A DNA stretch of 29,331 nucleotides, taken from contig NZ_JNIW01000046.1 in assembly GCF_000701425.1 (NCBI RefSeq), positions 1-29,331 of the forward strand. Reading direction: 5' to 3'. This document shows positions 1 through 10,535 of the stretch, in pieces (the stretch's first letter is position 1; each line of letters starts with the position of its first letter). A program made the position numbers and the translations under genes. The notes under the pieces were generated by a model. It saw nothing but the letters and a program-made list of their open reading frames with translations. It had not been told where the DNA came from and did not search any database. The stretch comes from Deinococcus frigens DSM 12807 (GTDB taxonomy: Bacteria; Deinococcota; Deinococci; Deinococcales; Deinococcaceae).

Positions 1-1095
1 AAGGACCTGGGCCTCAAGTACCTGCGTTACGGTCTCCCCTATTACCGCGTTCACCAGGGTCCGGGCAAGTACGACTGGGAATTTTCCGATCAGGTGATGG
101 CCGAGATGAAACGGCTGGAGATCACGCCAATCCTTGATCTGATGCACTTCGGGGTGCCGGACTGGCTGGGCAATTTCCAGAACCCGGAGCTGCCCGTCCA
201 TTTTGCCGAGTACGCCGAGGCGGTGGCACGGCGCTATCCCTGGGTGCGGCACTATACGCCCGTCAACGAGATCTACGTGACGGCCAAGGCCAGCGCGCAG
301 GACGGGCTGTGGAATGAACAACTCAAGTCCGAGCGCGGCTTCGTGACGGCCCTCAAGCATGGCGTGGCGGCCAACATCCTGGCTTGCCAGTCGATTGCCC
401 GCGTGCACTCCAACGCCATCATTGTGCTGGCCGAAAGCGCCGAGTACCTGCACGACGGCAGCCCGAAGCCCCGCCGCGAGATCTCGATGCAAAATCGGCT
501 GCGGTTTCTCTCGCTGGACCTGAACTATGCCGTGCCGCCCGATTCGGAGGTCTTGCTGTACCTGATGGACAACGGCCTGTCCCGCGAGGAATACGACTGG
601 TTCATGGCCGGAGAGCCGCCGGGCCACCAGATCATGGGCAGCGATTATTACGGCCACAACGAGAAGATCATCAAGCCCGACGGCAGCACCATAATCGGTG
701 AGGATGTGTTCGGCTGGTATCAGATCGTCAAGGGCTACTACGAGCGCTATCAGAAGCCGGTTTTCCACAGTGAAACCAATGTCGCCGATCTCAAGCAGGC
801 GCCGATCTGGTTATGGAAGCAGTGGCTGAACGTGCTGCGCATGCGTCAGGAAGGCACCCCGGTGGTGGGCTTCACCTGGTACAGCCTGACCGACCAGATC
901 GACTGGGACATCGAGCTTGCTGAGAAGAAAGGGACCGTCAACACCAACGGCCTGTATACCCTGGACCGCAAGCCCAATCCGGTGGCTCACGCCTACCGCG
1001 AATTGTTGGAAAACTATGGGCAGATCACGGTCTCGCCGCACAGCGAACTGTTCGAGATTACGGATCAGGCCGCCCGGCTGAAGGTGGAGGTCTAG
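1..1095 (+). CDS. GH1-like family glycosidase, 3' part (5' end outside window)
   Basis: The reading frame is open from base 1 to the TAG at 1093-1095, giving 364 residues with the start outside the window. The fold looks like a (beta/alpha)8 glycosidase of the GH1 (beta-glucosidase) type. The stretch YLRYGLPYYRVHQGPGKYDW resembles the GH1 N-terminal barrel strand; TPVNEIYV matches the acid/base region (usually TxNEP) and FHSETN matches the nucleophile region (usually TENG). WYSLTDQIDWD followed by GLYTLDRKPNPVAHAYRELL is the usual GH1 C-terminal signature. The proline of NEP and the glycine of ENG are replaced, so the enzyme is a divergent member and its substrate cannot be named. It might be the glycosidase part of a larger protein whose N-terminus is missing. 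The family call is fairly safe; the function is not. Confidence 0.75.
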   Translation, partial: KDLGLKYLRYGLPYYRVHQGPGKYDWEFSDQVMAEMKRLEITPILDLMHFGVPDWLGNFQNPELPVHFAEYAEAVARRYPWVRHYTPVNEIYVTAKASAQDGLWNEQLKSERGFVTALKHGVAANILACQSIARVHSNAIIVLAESAEYLHDGSPKPRREISMQNRLRFLSLDLNYAVPPDSEVLLYLMDNGLSREEYDWFMAGEPPGHQIMGSDYYGHNEKIIKPDGSTIIGEDVFGWYQIVKGYYERYQKPVFHSETNVADLKQAPIWLWKQWLNVLRMRQEGTPVVGFTWYSLTDQIDWDIELAEKKGTVNTNGLYTLDRKPNPVAHAYRELLENYGQITVSPHSELFEITDQAARLKVEV

Positions 1096-1505
1096 CTTCA
1101 GCGTGTGACCTCGGTCCGCAAGCAAAATCCTCAATAGAGTCGCCCGATGGCAACGTCGCGCGGCTCCTCTGCTGCTCCACCGTGACGCCGCTGGGGTGCT
1201 CTGCTGTGACGGCTGGGTAACGGGGTGAAGAGACCGCGATTGATACGGATTCCGATTGGGAGGTGCTGGAAACACCTGGAAATCTGAGGGGGCGTCCAAG
1301 CGTCCTCATGGGCGCTGTTCTGGACAAGACGGTGAATAGGAGAAAAACGGGTTCCGGACGTGGAGCGGATGAATCGGCGCTGTCCCGACTCATGCACGAA
1401 ACAATCAGCCGCATCCGCCCCCCGCTCAGTGGAGCCGACTATGCTGGGGAGACAGCCGCGTCCAGTTGCACCGCGTGCAGCAGGCGGACGCGCCAAGGAG
1501 AACCC
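1096..1505. other. 410-base non-coding stretch before the thiolase gene
   Basis: No convincing gene is seen here. The thiolase frame stays open upstream to 1263, but that extension has no family-like sequence, whereas a good ribosome site lies just before 1506. The stretch holds a short inverted repeat (AGGTG, 7-base loop, CACCT) near 1262-1278 and a small palindrome CGGATTCCG near 1249. A TATGCT hexamer near 1440 could be a -10 element, but no matching -35 element was found. Confidence 0.5.
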
Positions 1506-2785
1506 ATGACCCAGACAGCCGAACAGCAACTGCAAGACCGTGACGTGGTGATCGTCTCCGCCGTCCGCACGCCTATCGGGGCCATTCGCGGTTCCCTCTC
1601 CACCGTGCGCCCCGACGATCTGGCCGCGCACATCATCAAAGCGGCGGTGGAACGCAGCGGCGTCAGTCCTGAATTGATCGAGGAAGTCATCCTGGGCTGC
1701 GCCAACCAGGCCGGGGAGGACAACCGCAACGTGGCGCGCATGGCCGCGCTGCTGGCCGGGCTGCCCGACACGGTAGCCGGATCAACGGTCAATCGTCTGT
1801 GCGCCTCGGGCCTGGCAGCCATCAACACGGCGGCCCGCGCCATCCGCAACGGCGACGGGGACGTGTACTTGGCCGGCGGCGTGGAGAGCATGACCCGCGC
1901 GCCGCTGGTGATGCCCAAGGGCGCTGGAGCCTTCCAGAACGGCAATGTCACCGTCTACGACACCACGCTGGGCTGGCGCTTTCCGAATCCCGCGATGGCC
2001 GAACTGTTCCCGCTGGAGGCGATGGGCGAGACTGCCGAGAACATCGTGGAACGCAGTCGCGAGGGAGCCTATGCGGGCGGCGAGATCACCCGCGAGGACC
2101 AGGACGCCTTTGCCCTGGAATCACAGCGGCGGGCGGTGGCTGCGCTGAATGCCGGACGCTTCAAGGACGAGATCGTACCGGTGGAGGTGCAGGGAAGAAA
2201 GGGCGTGACCGTCTTCGATACCGATGAGCATCCGCGCTACACGCGTGACGGGAACACCTTCACGCTGGACACCTCGGCGGAAAAACTGGCAGGGCTGAAA
2301 CCCGCCTTCCGCAAGGGCGGCAGCGTCACGGCAGGTAACGCTTCCGGGTTGAATGACGGGGCGGCGGCGCTGGTGCTGATGAGCGCGGGCAAAGCGCGTG
2401 AGCTGGGCATCGAGCCGCTGGCCCGCTGGGTGGGCGGCGCGGCGGCGGGTGTGGAACCGCAGGTGATGGGTCTGGGGCCGATTCCGGCCACGCGCAAGCT
2501 GCTGGAGCGCACTGGCATAAAACAGCAAGACCTCGATCTGATCGAGCTGAATGAGGCTTTTGCGGCCCAGGGACTGGCCGTGATCCGCGAGCTGGGGCTG
2601 GACCCCGAGAAGGTTAACGTCAATGGCGGCGCGGTTGCGCTGGGTCACCCGCTGGGCATGTCGGGGGCGCGGCTGATCGTGGCCCTGACCCACGAACTGC
2701 GGCGGCGCGGCGGGCGCTACGGGCTGGCGACGCTGTGCGTGGGCGTGGGCCAGGGGGAGGCGGCGATCATCGAGCGGGTGGGGGT

Positions 2786-2789
<4 letters not shown>
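1506..2789 (+). CDS. Acetyl-CoA acyltransferase, beta-ketoadipyl-CoA thiolase-like
   Basis: A 427-residue thiolase that cleaves a 3-oxoacyl-CoA with CoA to release acetyl-CoA. The catalytic set is visible: nucleophilic Cys99 in [10 protein letters not shown], His381 in [12 protein letters not shown] and Cys411 in LCVGVGQG, plus the NEAFA motif. The segment [10 protein letters not shown] followed by MGETAEN resembles PcaF/PaaJ thiolases more than PhaA/AtoB, so 3-oxoadipyl-CoA is the best substrate guess, though acetoacetyl-CoA cannot be excluded. The ATG at 1506 was chosen because AAGGAG lies 6 bases before it; the frame is open to 1263 but without thiolase-like sequence. The stop overlaps the GTG of the CoA-transferase, so the two are translationally coupled and probably act in sequence (CoA transfer, then thiolysis). 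Ring-cleavage genes of the beta-ketoadipate pathway are not adjacent. Confidence 0.9.
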
Positions 2790-4141
<1,352 letters not shown>

Positions 4142-4143
4142 GT

Positions 4144-4163
4144 TGCTCGTCACGTGACGAGCA
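4144..4163. promoter_or_regulatory. Perfect 20-bp palindrome upstream of parA (parS-like candidate)
   Basis: TGCTCGTCACGTGACGAGCA is a perfect palindrome two bases after the CoA-transferase stop and 106 bases before parA. Its centre TCACGTGA equals the centre of the classical chromosomal parS (TGTTTCACGTGAAACA). A copy with one centre change is at 16228-16247. No T-run follows, so an intrinsic terminator is less likely than a protein-binding site, though both fit the position after a stop codon. Confidence 0.55.
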
Positions 4164-4255
4164 GGCCCCTTCGTCCTGAAGGTCATGCTGCCGTGGCGAT
4201 GACGAAGTGCACCTTATCCGCGTTCCAGTGCGCCTCCCGCCCCCAGCAGATGCGA

Positions 4256-4261
4256 TAAGCT
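4256..4261 (+). promoter_or_regulatory. Candidate -10 element of parA (near-leaderless)
   Basis: TAAGCT stands 8 bases before the chosen parA ATG; a TGC at 4251-4253 could add extended -10 character. No ribosome site is seen before the ATG, which supports a leaderless or nearly leaderless transcript. No good -35 is visible. Confidence 0.35.
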
Positions 4262-4269
4262 GCGGCTCA

Positions 4270-5042
<773 letters not shown>

Positions 5043-5046
<4 letters not shown>

Positions 5047-5930
5047 CCCGCAGGGCACGCCCGGTGATCGGCGCGCGTCTGAGCGGACTGGTGGAGGGCA
5101 TGGACTCGCTGAGCCAGCCTGCCGCCACCACGCTGCCGCTGGCCCGCTTGCAGCCCGGCCAGTTCCAGCCCCGCAGTTTCTTTGACCCGGCCAGCCTGGA
5201 CGAACTGGCGCGCAGCGTGAAGGCACAGGGCGTCCTGCAACCCCTGCTGGTTCGTCCGCTGGGCAGCGGAAACTTCGAGATCGTGGCCGGAGAGCGGCGC
5301 TGGCGGGCTGCCCAACAGGCGGGGCTGGACGAGGTGCCGGTGCTGATCCGCACCCTGAGCGACACCGAGGCCCGCATGGCCGCCGCCGTGGAGAATCTGC
5401 AACGCGAGAACCTGAACGTCATCGAGGAGGTGCGCGCCCGCCTTCAGGTGGCCGCTGCCACCCTGGACGTGCCGGAGGCCGGGGCGGTGGCCCGCATGTT
5501 TGCCCTGGACCGCCACCCCGACGTGGAGCCGGACCTCGTGGCGCGGCTGGACACGGCCTTCGGCGCACTGGGCGGCGAGACCTGGCGCAGCTTCATCCGC
5601 AACCGCGCCGCTGTGCTTAACCTCCCCGAGGACGTGCAGCAGGCGGTGCGCAGGGGCCTCGATTACCGCAAGGCGCTGATCATCGGGCGGGTGGGGCAGG
5701 CCAGTCAGAGGGCCGAACTGATCGCCCAGGCCCAGGCCGGGGCCACCGTCCAGCAACTGCGGGAAGCGGTCAGCCCGAAGGAAGGGGCAGGCGGGAGCTG
5801 GAAGACGCTGGCCCGCCGTCTGGGCGACTCCAAAACTCTGGAACGGCTGGATCACAAAAAGCGGGACCGGGTTGAGAAGCTGTTGCGTCAGGTCGAAGCG
5901 CTGCTTGGCGAATCCGACTCAGGCGTCTGA
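5043..5930 (+). CDS. parB: ParB-family centromere-binding protein
   Basis: A 295-residue ParB/Spo0J-like protein, the partner of ParA that loads on parS and spreads as a CTP-dependent clamp. The N-terminal ParB/Srx domain spans about residues 30-120. It contains [30 protein letters not shown], the CTP-binding GERRWRAA and ENLQRENLN. The helix-turn-helix region (about 125-215) is divergent: the usual QIA..LGKSRS segment is replaced by [14 protein letters not shown] and later sequence, which hints at its own DNA site. The C-terminus (about 240-295), rich in Lys, Arg and Leu, would be the dimer domain. The start overlaps the parA stop as ATGA, so the pair is coupled. The palindromes at 4144 and 16228 are the natural candidates for its target. 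Confidence 0.88.
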
Positions 5931-5944
5931 GAGACGAAGCTCTC
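5929..5944 (+). terminator. Weak stem-loop at the end of parB
   Basis: GAGAG and CTCTC flank a 6-base loop, extended by one T-G pair, overlapping the parB stop. There is no T-run, so this is only a weak candidate terminator between parB and the convergent PucR-type gene. Confidence 0.25.
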
Positions 5945-5997
5945 GCACAATGGGCGAAGGAGATCGTGGTGTCTGAAACTTCCCAGGAGAGACTCTT

Positions 5998-7212
5998 CTA
6001 CCGCTGCTCCGTTTCAGCCCCGAATGCCAGATAGAGGCGGGCCAGCAGCGCCGGGTCGCTCAAGCGCCCGCCCAGCACCTCCTCGGCGCGGCGCAGGCGG
6101 TAGCGCAGGGTGTTGACGTGAATATCCAGCACGAGGGCCAGTTCGGCCAGCGTTCCCCGGTGGGCCAGGTAAGCCCGCAGGGTGCCGGCGGTGCGCCCAC
6201 CGTCCCCAAGTGTGTCAAGTTGCGCGTTCACCTGCGCAGCCAGCACGTTCAGGCTCCCATCCGAGATCAGGCTATGAAGTGCGTCCATCTCGTGAAATAC
6301 GGTGTAGGCCCGCGTTCGTTGCGTGGCCGACAGCGCCTGCCGAGCCTGCATGAGAGCCGTCTGGATGCCTGCAATCATTTCACGCGTGCCTCCTGCCTGC
6401 CGCCCGCTGACGCCCAGTCTCACGTCCAGCGCCGTGGAGGAGGTCAGTGACAGGTGCAGTTCACGCGCCTCGCGGGAGAGGTCCAGGGTGGTCCACAGCC
6501 ACACGGCCATTCCCCCCTGGCCTCCTGCGCGCACGGTGGAATGGCCCACCAGACGGCGTTCGCTGAAATAGCCCTCGCCTACGGCAGCCAGCAGGTCCAG
6601 CGCCTGATCCTGTACAGGTGTGCCGGGCGGTAGGGTGGCCACCGCCAGCGCAAACGCCTCGTGGCCCAGCGCCGCAGCGCCGGGGCCTTCCCTTCCGGCC
6701 AGCAGGCCGTCCAGCATGCGCTCTCCCACCCGCCGCCGCGCCGCGCCCGCTGCCGCCGATCTCAGTCGGGCCAGCAGGGCGTACTCGGCCAGAACCGGAG
6801 TCAGGGCCTGCCACTCCGGCGGAAGGGCGACGCTCAGCGTCCCGACATGGCGCTCCTGATGGTCCAGTCGGATGGTCTGCGGCGGCCCGGCGGCCCGGCC
6901 AGCCGAGGCGATGGGGTCTCCCCAACTGGCCCGGATCTCGGCAAAACCAGCGGTCCAGCGGGCCGCCAGCTCCACCAGCTCGCGCTCGGGCTGGGGCGAC
7001 ATGGCCGCGCCGCGCAGCGCACCGAGCAGCACGGGCAGGTCAGGACTCTGGAGCGCCGCCAGGGCCAGGACCGTCTGGGCCACTGCCTGCACCTCCGAAC
7101 GCGGTTGATGGGGCAGCAGGCGTGCGGCCTCATCTGCCGTATTGAAGGCTGCCGAGTCGTTTGCACCAGCCTCAAGCCCAAGTCTGCGCCGCACATCACC
7201 GAGAGTTGGCAT
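5998..7212 (-). CDS. PucR-family transcriptional regulator, likely regulator of the hpa operon
   Basis: A 404-residue regulator. The C-terminal 60 residues are a PucR-type helix-turn-helix (HTH_30): TLRAYLAHRGTLAELALVLD, then IHVNTLRYRLRRAEEVLG and a final LARLYLAF. The long middle part carries a GGDEF-like fold typical of the family without GGDEF residues; the N-terminal ligand-sensing part is poorly recognisable. PucR-type proteins usually activate catabolic operons in response to a substrate or intermediate. It is divergent from hpaG across 115 bases, so 4-hydroxyphenylacetate or a pathway intermediate is the expected effector; this rests on position only. The ATG at 7212 has no ribosome site, but TATCTT lies 7 bases upstream on its strand, which suggests a leaderless message. 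Confidence 0.82.
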   Translation of the reverse strand: MPTLGDVRRRLGLEAGANDSAAFNTADEAARLLPHQPRSEVQAVAQTVLALAALQSPDLPVLLGALRGAAMSPQPERELVELAARWTAGFAEIRASWGDPIASAGRAAGPPQTIRLDHQERHVGTLSVALPPEWQALTPVLAEYALLARLRSAAAGAARRRVGERMLDGLLAGREGPGAAALGHEAFALAVATLPPGTPVQDQALDLLAAVGEGYFSERRLVGHSTVRAGGQGGMAVWLWTTLDLSREARELHLSLTSSTALDVRLGVSGRQAGGTREMIAGIQTALMQARQALSATQRTRAYTVFHEMDALHSLISDGSLNVLAAQVNAQLDTLGDGGRTAGTLRAYLAHRGTLAELALVLDIHVNTLRYRLRRAEEVLGGRLSDPALLARLYLAFGAETEQR

Positions 7213-7219
7213 TTGTTCA

Positions 7220-7225
7220 AAGATA
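7220..7225 (-). promoter_or_regulatory. Candidate -10 element of the PucR-type gene
   Basis: On the - strand the hexamer reads TATCTT, preceded by TG (extended -10 type), 7 bases before the ATG. This spacing puts the expected transcript start at or next to the start codon. Confidence 0.4.
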
Positions 7226-7230
7226 CAGAA

Positions 7231-7260
7231 CTGAAGCCTCGAACCGTCACTCTCTCTAAT
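7231..7260 (+). promoter_or_regulatory. hpaGp: Candidate hpa operon promoter
   Basis: TCTAAT (7255-7260) matches five of six -10 consensus bases. CTGAAG at 7231-7236 is a poor -35 candidate at 18-base spacing, as expected for an activator-dependent or weak promoter. The predicted start near 7267 lies just before the palindrome at 7282. Confidence 0.35.
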
Positions 7261-7281
7261 CCCTGGTCATGCGGGAGTTCT

Positions 7282-7296
7282 ATGCTGGACCAGCAT
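7282..7296. promoter_or_regulatory. Candidate operator in the pucR-hpaG intergenic region
   Basis: ATGCTGG-A-CCAGCAT is a perfect 7-1-7 inverted repeat in the divergent promoter region, about 30 bases before hpaG. It is a typical size for a dimeric regulator site. Its place downstream of the putative hpa -10 would suit a block on transcription; for the PucR-type gene it lies upstream. Confidence 0.5.
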
Positions 7297-7327
7297 CCCT
7301 GTTCCGACCCATCATTCCGGAGACCCC

Positions 7328-8128
7328 ATGAAATATGCCCGCTTTATCGCTGGAGGCCGACAACTGAGCGGCCACCTGCACAACGGAAAATTGATCGACG
7401 CTGCTGGAGTGGCACACACGCCGGACGACGTTCAGTTCCTGCTGCCCGTGCAACCGCCCAAGGTGATCGCCCTGGCGCTGAATTACAACGATCATGCCGG
7501 TGAACTGGGCCTGACCCAGCCCAAGGAACCCGCGCTGTTCTGGAAGCCCAATACCACCCTGTTGCCGCACCGGGGCAGCGTGATCTACCCGCGCGGCGCG
7601 GAATTCATGCATTACGAGGTGGAACTGGGCGTGATCATCGGGCGCGACGCCCGGCGCATAAAGGCCAGAGACGCGATGGAATACGTCGGCGGCTACACCA
7701 TCGGCAACGATCTGGTGGTGCGCGACTATGTGGTCAACACCTTCCGCCCGCCCATGCGCGGCAAGGGCTGGGACACCTTCGGCCCGCTGGGGCCGTACTA
7801 CGTGACCGCCGACGAAATTGCCGATCCGCACGATTTGCAGCTTACGGCCCACGTCAACGGCGAACTGCGCCAGGAAGGCAGCACCCGCGACATGATCTTC
7901 TCCATCCCCGAACTGATAGAGCACATCTCGCGCTTCATGACCCTGCAAAAGGACGACGTGATGCTGACCGGCACACCCAAGGGCATCAGCCATGTGCATC
8001 CCGGAGATGTGATGACCCTGGAAGTGGAGGGGTTGGGCACGCTGGTCAACGACATCGTGGAGGAGGACGAGGGTGCGGAGCCGATCCAGAGCAAGGAGAG
8101 TAGGGAAGGCGAGTGGGACGGACGTTAG
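7328..8128 (+). CDS. hpaG: Fumarylacetoacetate hydrolase-family protein, HpaG-like OPET decarboxylase
   Basis: A 266-residue FAH-family enzyme. In the homoprotocatechuate pathway HpaG decarboxylates 5-oxo-pent-3-ene-1,2,5-tricarboxylate (OPET) to 2-oxohept-3-ene-1,7-dioate. The family metal site is visible in MHYEVELGVIIG, with a downstream Asp in GGYTIGNDLVVRDY. KGWDTFGPLGPY and LTGTPKGISHVHPGD are also hallmark segments of this group. E. coli HpaG is a fused two-domain isomerase/decarboxylase of about 430 residues; this single-domain protein is half that length, so it may do only one of the two steps, or both on one domain. GGAG lies just before the ATG. It is the first gene of the operon; hpaE follows after 20 bases. 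Confidence 0.85.
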   Translation: MKYARFIAGGRQLSGHLHNGKLIDAAGVAHTPDDVQFLLPVQPPKVIALALNYNDHAGELGLTQPKEPALFWKPNTTLLPHRGSVIYPRGAEFMHYEVELGVIIGRDARRIKARDAMEYVGGYTIGNDLVVRDYVVNTFRPPMRGKGWDTFGPLGPYYVTADEIADPHDLQLTAHVNGELRQEGSTRDMIFSIPELIEHISRFMTLQKDDVMLTGTPKGISHVHPGDVMTLEVEGLGTLVNDIVEEDEGAEPIQSKESREGEWDGR

Positions 8129-8148
8129 CGCCCCAACAAGGAGTGGAT

Positions 8149-9714
8149 ATGACCCAGACCGCACCCCATCCCAACCACGAACTGGCTGCGAAGCTGCGGG
8201 AAAGCCGCCTGAGCAAGGGCTTGAAGCATTTCATCGGCGGTCAGTGGACCGATTCGCACGGCGGCGAGACGTTCGAGGCGCATTCGCCCGTGGACAACTC
8301 CGTGCTGACCACCGTGGCCAGTGGAGACGCCACCGACATCGACCGCGCCGCGCAGGCTGCCCACGACGCCTTCCAGACCTGGCGTGAGGTCAGCGGACAG
8401 GAACGCAAGAAGATGCTGCACCGGGTGGCCGATCTGATCGAGGCCCGCGCGCAGGAAATTGCCGTGCTGGAAAGCGTCGACACCGGGCAGGCCATCCGGT
8501 TTATGAAGTCGGCGGCCACGCGCGGGGCCGAGAACTTCCGTTTCTTCGCGGACCGCGCGCCCTCGGCGGCAGACGGCCAGAGCCTGCCTGCGCCCGGCTT
8601 CATCAACTACACGTTGCGCCAGCCCATCGGTCCCGTCGGGGTGATTACCCCCTGGAACACGCCGTTCATGCTGTCCACCTGGAAGATTGCCCCGGCGCTG
8701 GCCGCCGGTTGCACGGTGGTCCACAAGCCCGCCGAGTGGAGTCCGGTCACGGCCACGCTGCTGGCCGAGATCATGGACGAGGCGGGGCTGCCAAGGGGCG
8801 TGCATAACCTCGTCCACGGCTTCGGCGAGAGCGCAGGCAAGGCGTTGACCGAACACCCATTGATAAAAGCGGTGGCCTTCGTGGGCGAAACCACCACCGG
8901 CAGCCACATCATGCGGCAGGGGGCCGATACCCTCAAGCGCGTGCATTTCGAGCTGGGCGGCAAGAATCCGGTGGTGGTCTTCGACGACGCCGATCTGGAC
9001 AGGGCGCTGGACGCCGTGGTGTTCATGATCTACAGCCTGAACGGCGAACGCTGCACCAGCAGCAGCCGCGTGCTGATCCAGGACGGCATTTACGACGACT
9101 TCACCGCCCGCATCGCTGAACGCGCGAAGAACATCCGCGTGGGCGACCCGCTGGACCCCGAAACCGAAGTCGGTCCCCTCGTCCATCCTCGCCACTTCGA
9201 GAAGGTCATGGGCTATTTCGATCAGGCGAAAAAGGACGGTGCAACCATCGCTGCCGGAGGCGTGCGCGTCGGCCAGGAGGGCAACTTCGTCTCCCCCACC
9301 CTGTTCACCGCCGCCCGCAACGACATGTCAGTCGCCCAGGAGGAAATCTTCGGCCCGGTGCTGACCGCCATTTCTTTCACAGATGAGGCGGACGCGCTGG
9401 CCCTCGCCAACGACGTGCAATATGGGCTGGCGGGCTACCTGTGGACCAACGACCTGACCCGCGCCCACCGTTTCGCGCAGGGGCTGGAGGCGGGCATGAT
9501 CTGGGTCAACTCCGAGAATGTGCGGCATCTGCCCACGCCCTTTGGCGGCGTCAAGAACAGCGGCATCGGGCGCGACGGCGGCGACTACAGCTTCGAGTTC
9601 TACATGGAAACCAAGAACATCGCCATCTCGCTGGGGACGCACAAGACGGCGAGGCTGGGGGTAGGCAAGCCGCAGCCGCAGCGGGATCACACGGATGAGA
9701 GGTTGGCAGAATGA
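8149..9714 (+). CDS. hpaE: 5-carboxymethyl-2-hydroxymuconate semialdehyde dehydrogenase
   Basis: A 521-residue NAD-dependent aldehyde dehydrogenase that oxidises the ring-cleavage product CHMS to 5-carboxymethyl-2-hydroxymuconate. Catalytic residues are in place: Asn170 in ITPWNTPF, Glu268 in HFELGGKNP and Cys302 in NGERCTSSS. The sequence around the active site and the neighbours (hpaG, hpaB, hpaD, hpaH, hpaI) support HpaE over other aldehyde dehydrogenases. The ATG at 8149 has AAGGAG at 8138-8143; the longer frame from 8113 overlaps the hpaG end and lacks a site. The stop overlaps the next start as ATGA. An N-terminal tail of about 25 residues precedes the usual family beginning (FIGGQW). 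Confidence 0.92.
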   Translation: MTQTAPHPNHELAAKLRESRLSKGLKHFIGGQWTDSHGGETFEAHSPVDNSVLTTVASGDATDIDRAAQAAHDAFQTWREVSGQERKKMLHRVADLIEARAQEIAVLESVDTGQAIRFMKSAATRGAENFRFFADRAPSAADGQSLPAPGFINYTLRQPIGPVGVITPWNTPFMLSTWKIAPALAAGCTVVHKPAEWSPVTATLLAEIMDEAGLPRGVHNLVHGFGESAGKALTEHPLIKAVAFVGETTTGSHIMRQGADTLKRVHFELGGKNPVVVFDDADLDRALDAVVFMIYSLNGERCTSSSRVLIQDGIYDDFTARIAERAKNIRVGDPLDPETEVGPLVHPRHFEKVMGYFDQAKKDGATIAAGGVRVGQEGNFVSPTLFTAARNDMSVAQEEIFGPVLTAISFTDEADALALANDVQYGLAGYLWTNDLTRAHRFAQGLEAGMIWVNSENVRHLPTPFGGVKNSGIGRDGGDYSFEFYMETKNIAISLGTHKTARLGVGKPQPQRDHTDERLAE

Positions 9715-10535
9715 CGGGTGGACGCCTCCTGCTCACCGGCGCTGCTGGAAGGGTCGGCGCAGCCCTGCGTCAGCATTTGCGCGAGGACCTGGGAGACGCC
9801 TTCCCCATCCTGCGCCTGACCGACAACCGTGATCTGGGCGAGGCGGGCGACGGCGAAGAAATTATTTACGCCGATCTGATCAATTTTGAAGAGGTGAAGA
9901 CGGCAATGGAAGGAGTGGACGCCGTGATTCACCTGGGCGGCATTCCCGACGAACACACCTATGAGGCGATCCGAGATGTAAACCTGGATGGCACCTATCA
10001 TGTTCTGGAGGCGGCCCGGCAGGCGGGCGTGAGACGTGTGGCCTTCGCGTCCAGTATTCACGCCGTCGGCTTTTACCCGCGTGCGGAGACCATCTCCCCC
10101 ACCGTTCCCGTGCGCCCAGACAGCTATTATGGCGTCAGCAAGGTGTACGGCGAGGCGCTGGGGCGGATGTACTGGGAACGCCACGGCATCGGGTTCGTGG
10201 CGGTGCGAATCTGCTCGTTCCAGCCGCAACCCAAAGACGCCCGCCACCTGTCCACCTGGCTGTCCCCGCGCGACGCCGCGCAGCTTTTTGCCCGCGCCGT
10301 CACCGCCCTCGACATGGGATTCCTGATCGTGGCGGGCATCAGCGGCAACACCCGCCGCTGGATGTCTCCAGAAGGCTGGGACCTGCTGGGCTACGCGCCG
10401 CAGGACGATGCCGAAGCCTACGCCTCAGAGGTTGAACATCTTCACGGCGATCCTGGCGACATCACGGAACAGCGCCAGGGTGGGATTTTTGTGGATTCGG
10501 CGTATGTGGGGCTGGCGCAGAAGGAACAACCGTGA
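9711..10535 (+). CDS. NAD-dependent epimerase/dehydratase, uronate dehydrogenase-like
   Basis: A 274-residue extended short-chain dehydrogenase. The NAD site is TGAAGRVG near residue 10, the active-site pair is YYGVSK (Tyr-x3-Lys), and SSIHAVGFYPR precedes it. The later part, CSFQPQPKDARHLSTWLSPR, resembles bacterial uronate dehydrogenases (Udh), which oxidise galacturonate or glucuronate at C1. Its place inside the hpa operon, with 4-base overlaps on both sides, does not fit sugar-acid breakdown, so the substrate may be an aromatic pathway intermediate or a sugar conjugate. The fold is certain; the role is unknown. Confidence 0.75.
   Translation: MTGGRLLLTGAAGRVGAALRQHLREDLGDAFPILRLTDNRDLGEAGDGEEIIYADLINFEEVKTAMEGVDAVIHLGGIPDEHTYEAIRDVNLDGTYHVLEAARQAGVRRVAFASSIHAVGFYPRAETISPTVPVRPDSYYGVSKVYGEALGRMYWERHGIGFVAVRICSFQPQPKDARHLSTWLSPRDAAQLFARAVTALDMGFLIVAGISGNTRRWMSPEGWDLLGYAPQDDAEAYASEVEHLHGDPGDITEQRQGGIFVDSAYVGLAQKEQP

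Noticed and set aside
1263..1505. N-terminal extension of the thiolase by 81 codons
   Set aside because: No similarity to thiolases and no ribosome site; AAGGAG lies before the ATG at 1506.
4144..4163. Reading the palindrome as an ordinary Rho-independent terminator
   Set aside because: The stem would have almost no loop and no T-run follows; a protein-binding dyad fits better, although a terminator role for both copies cannot be excluded.
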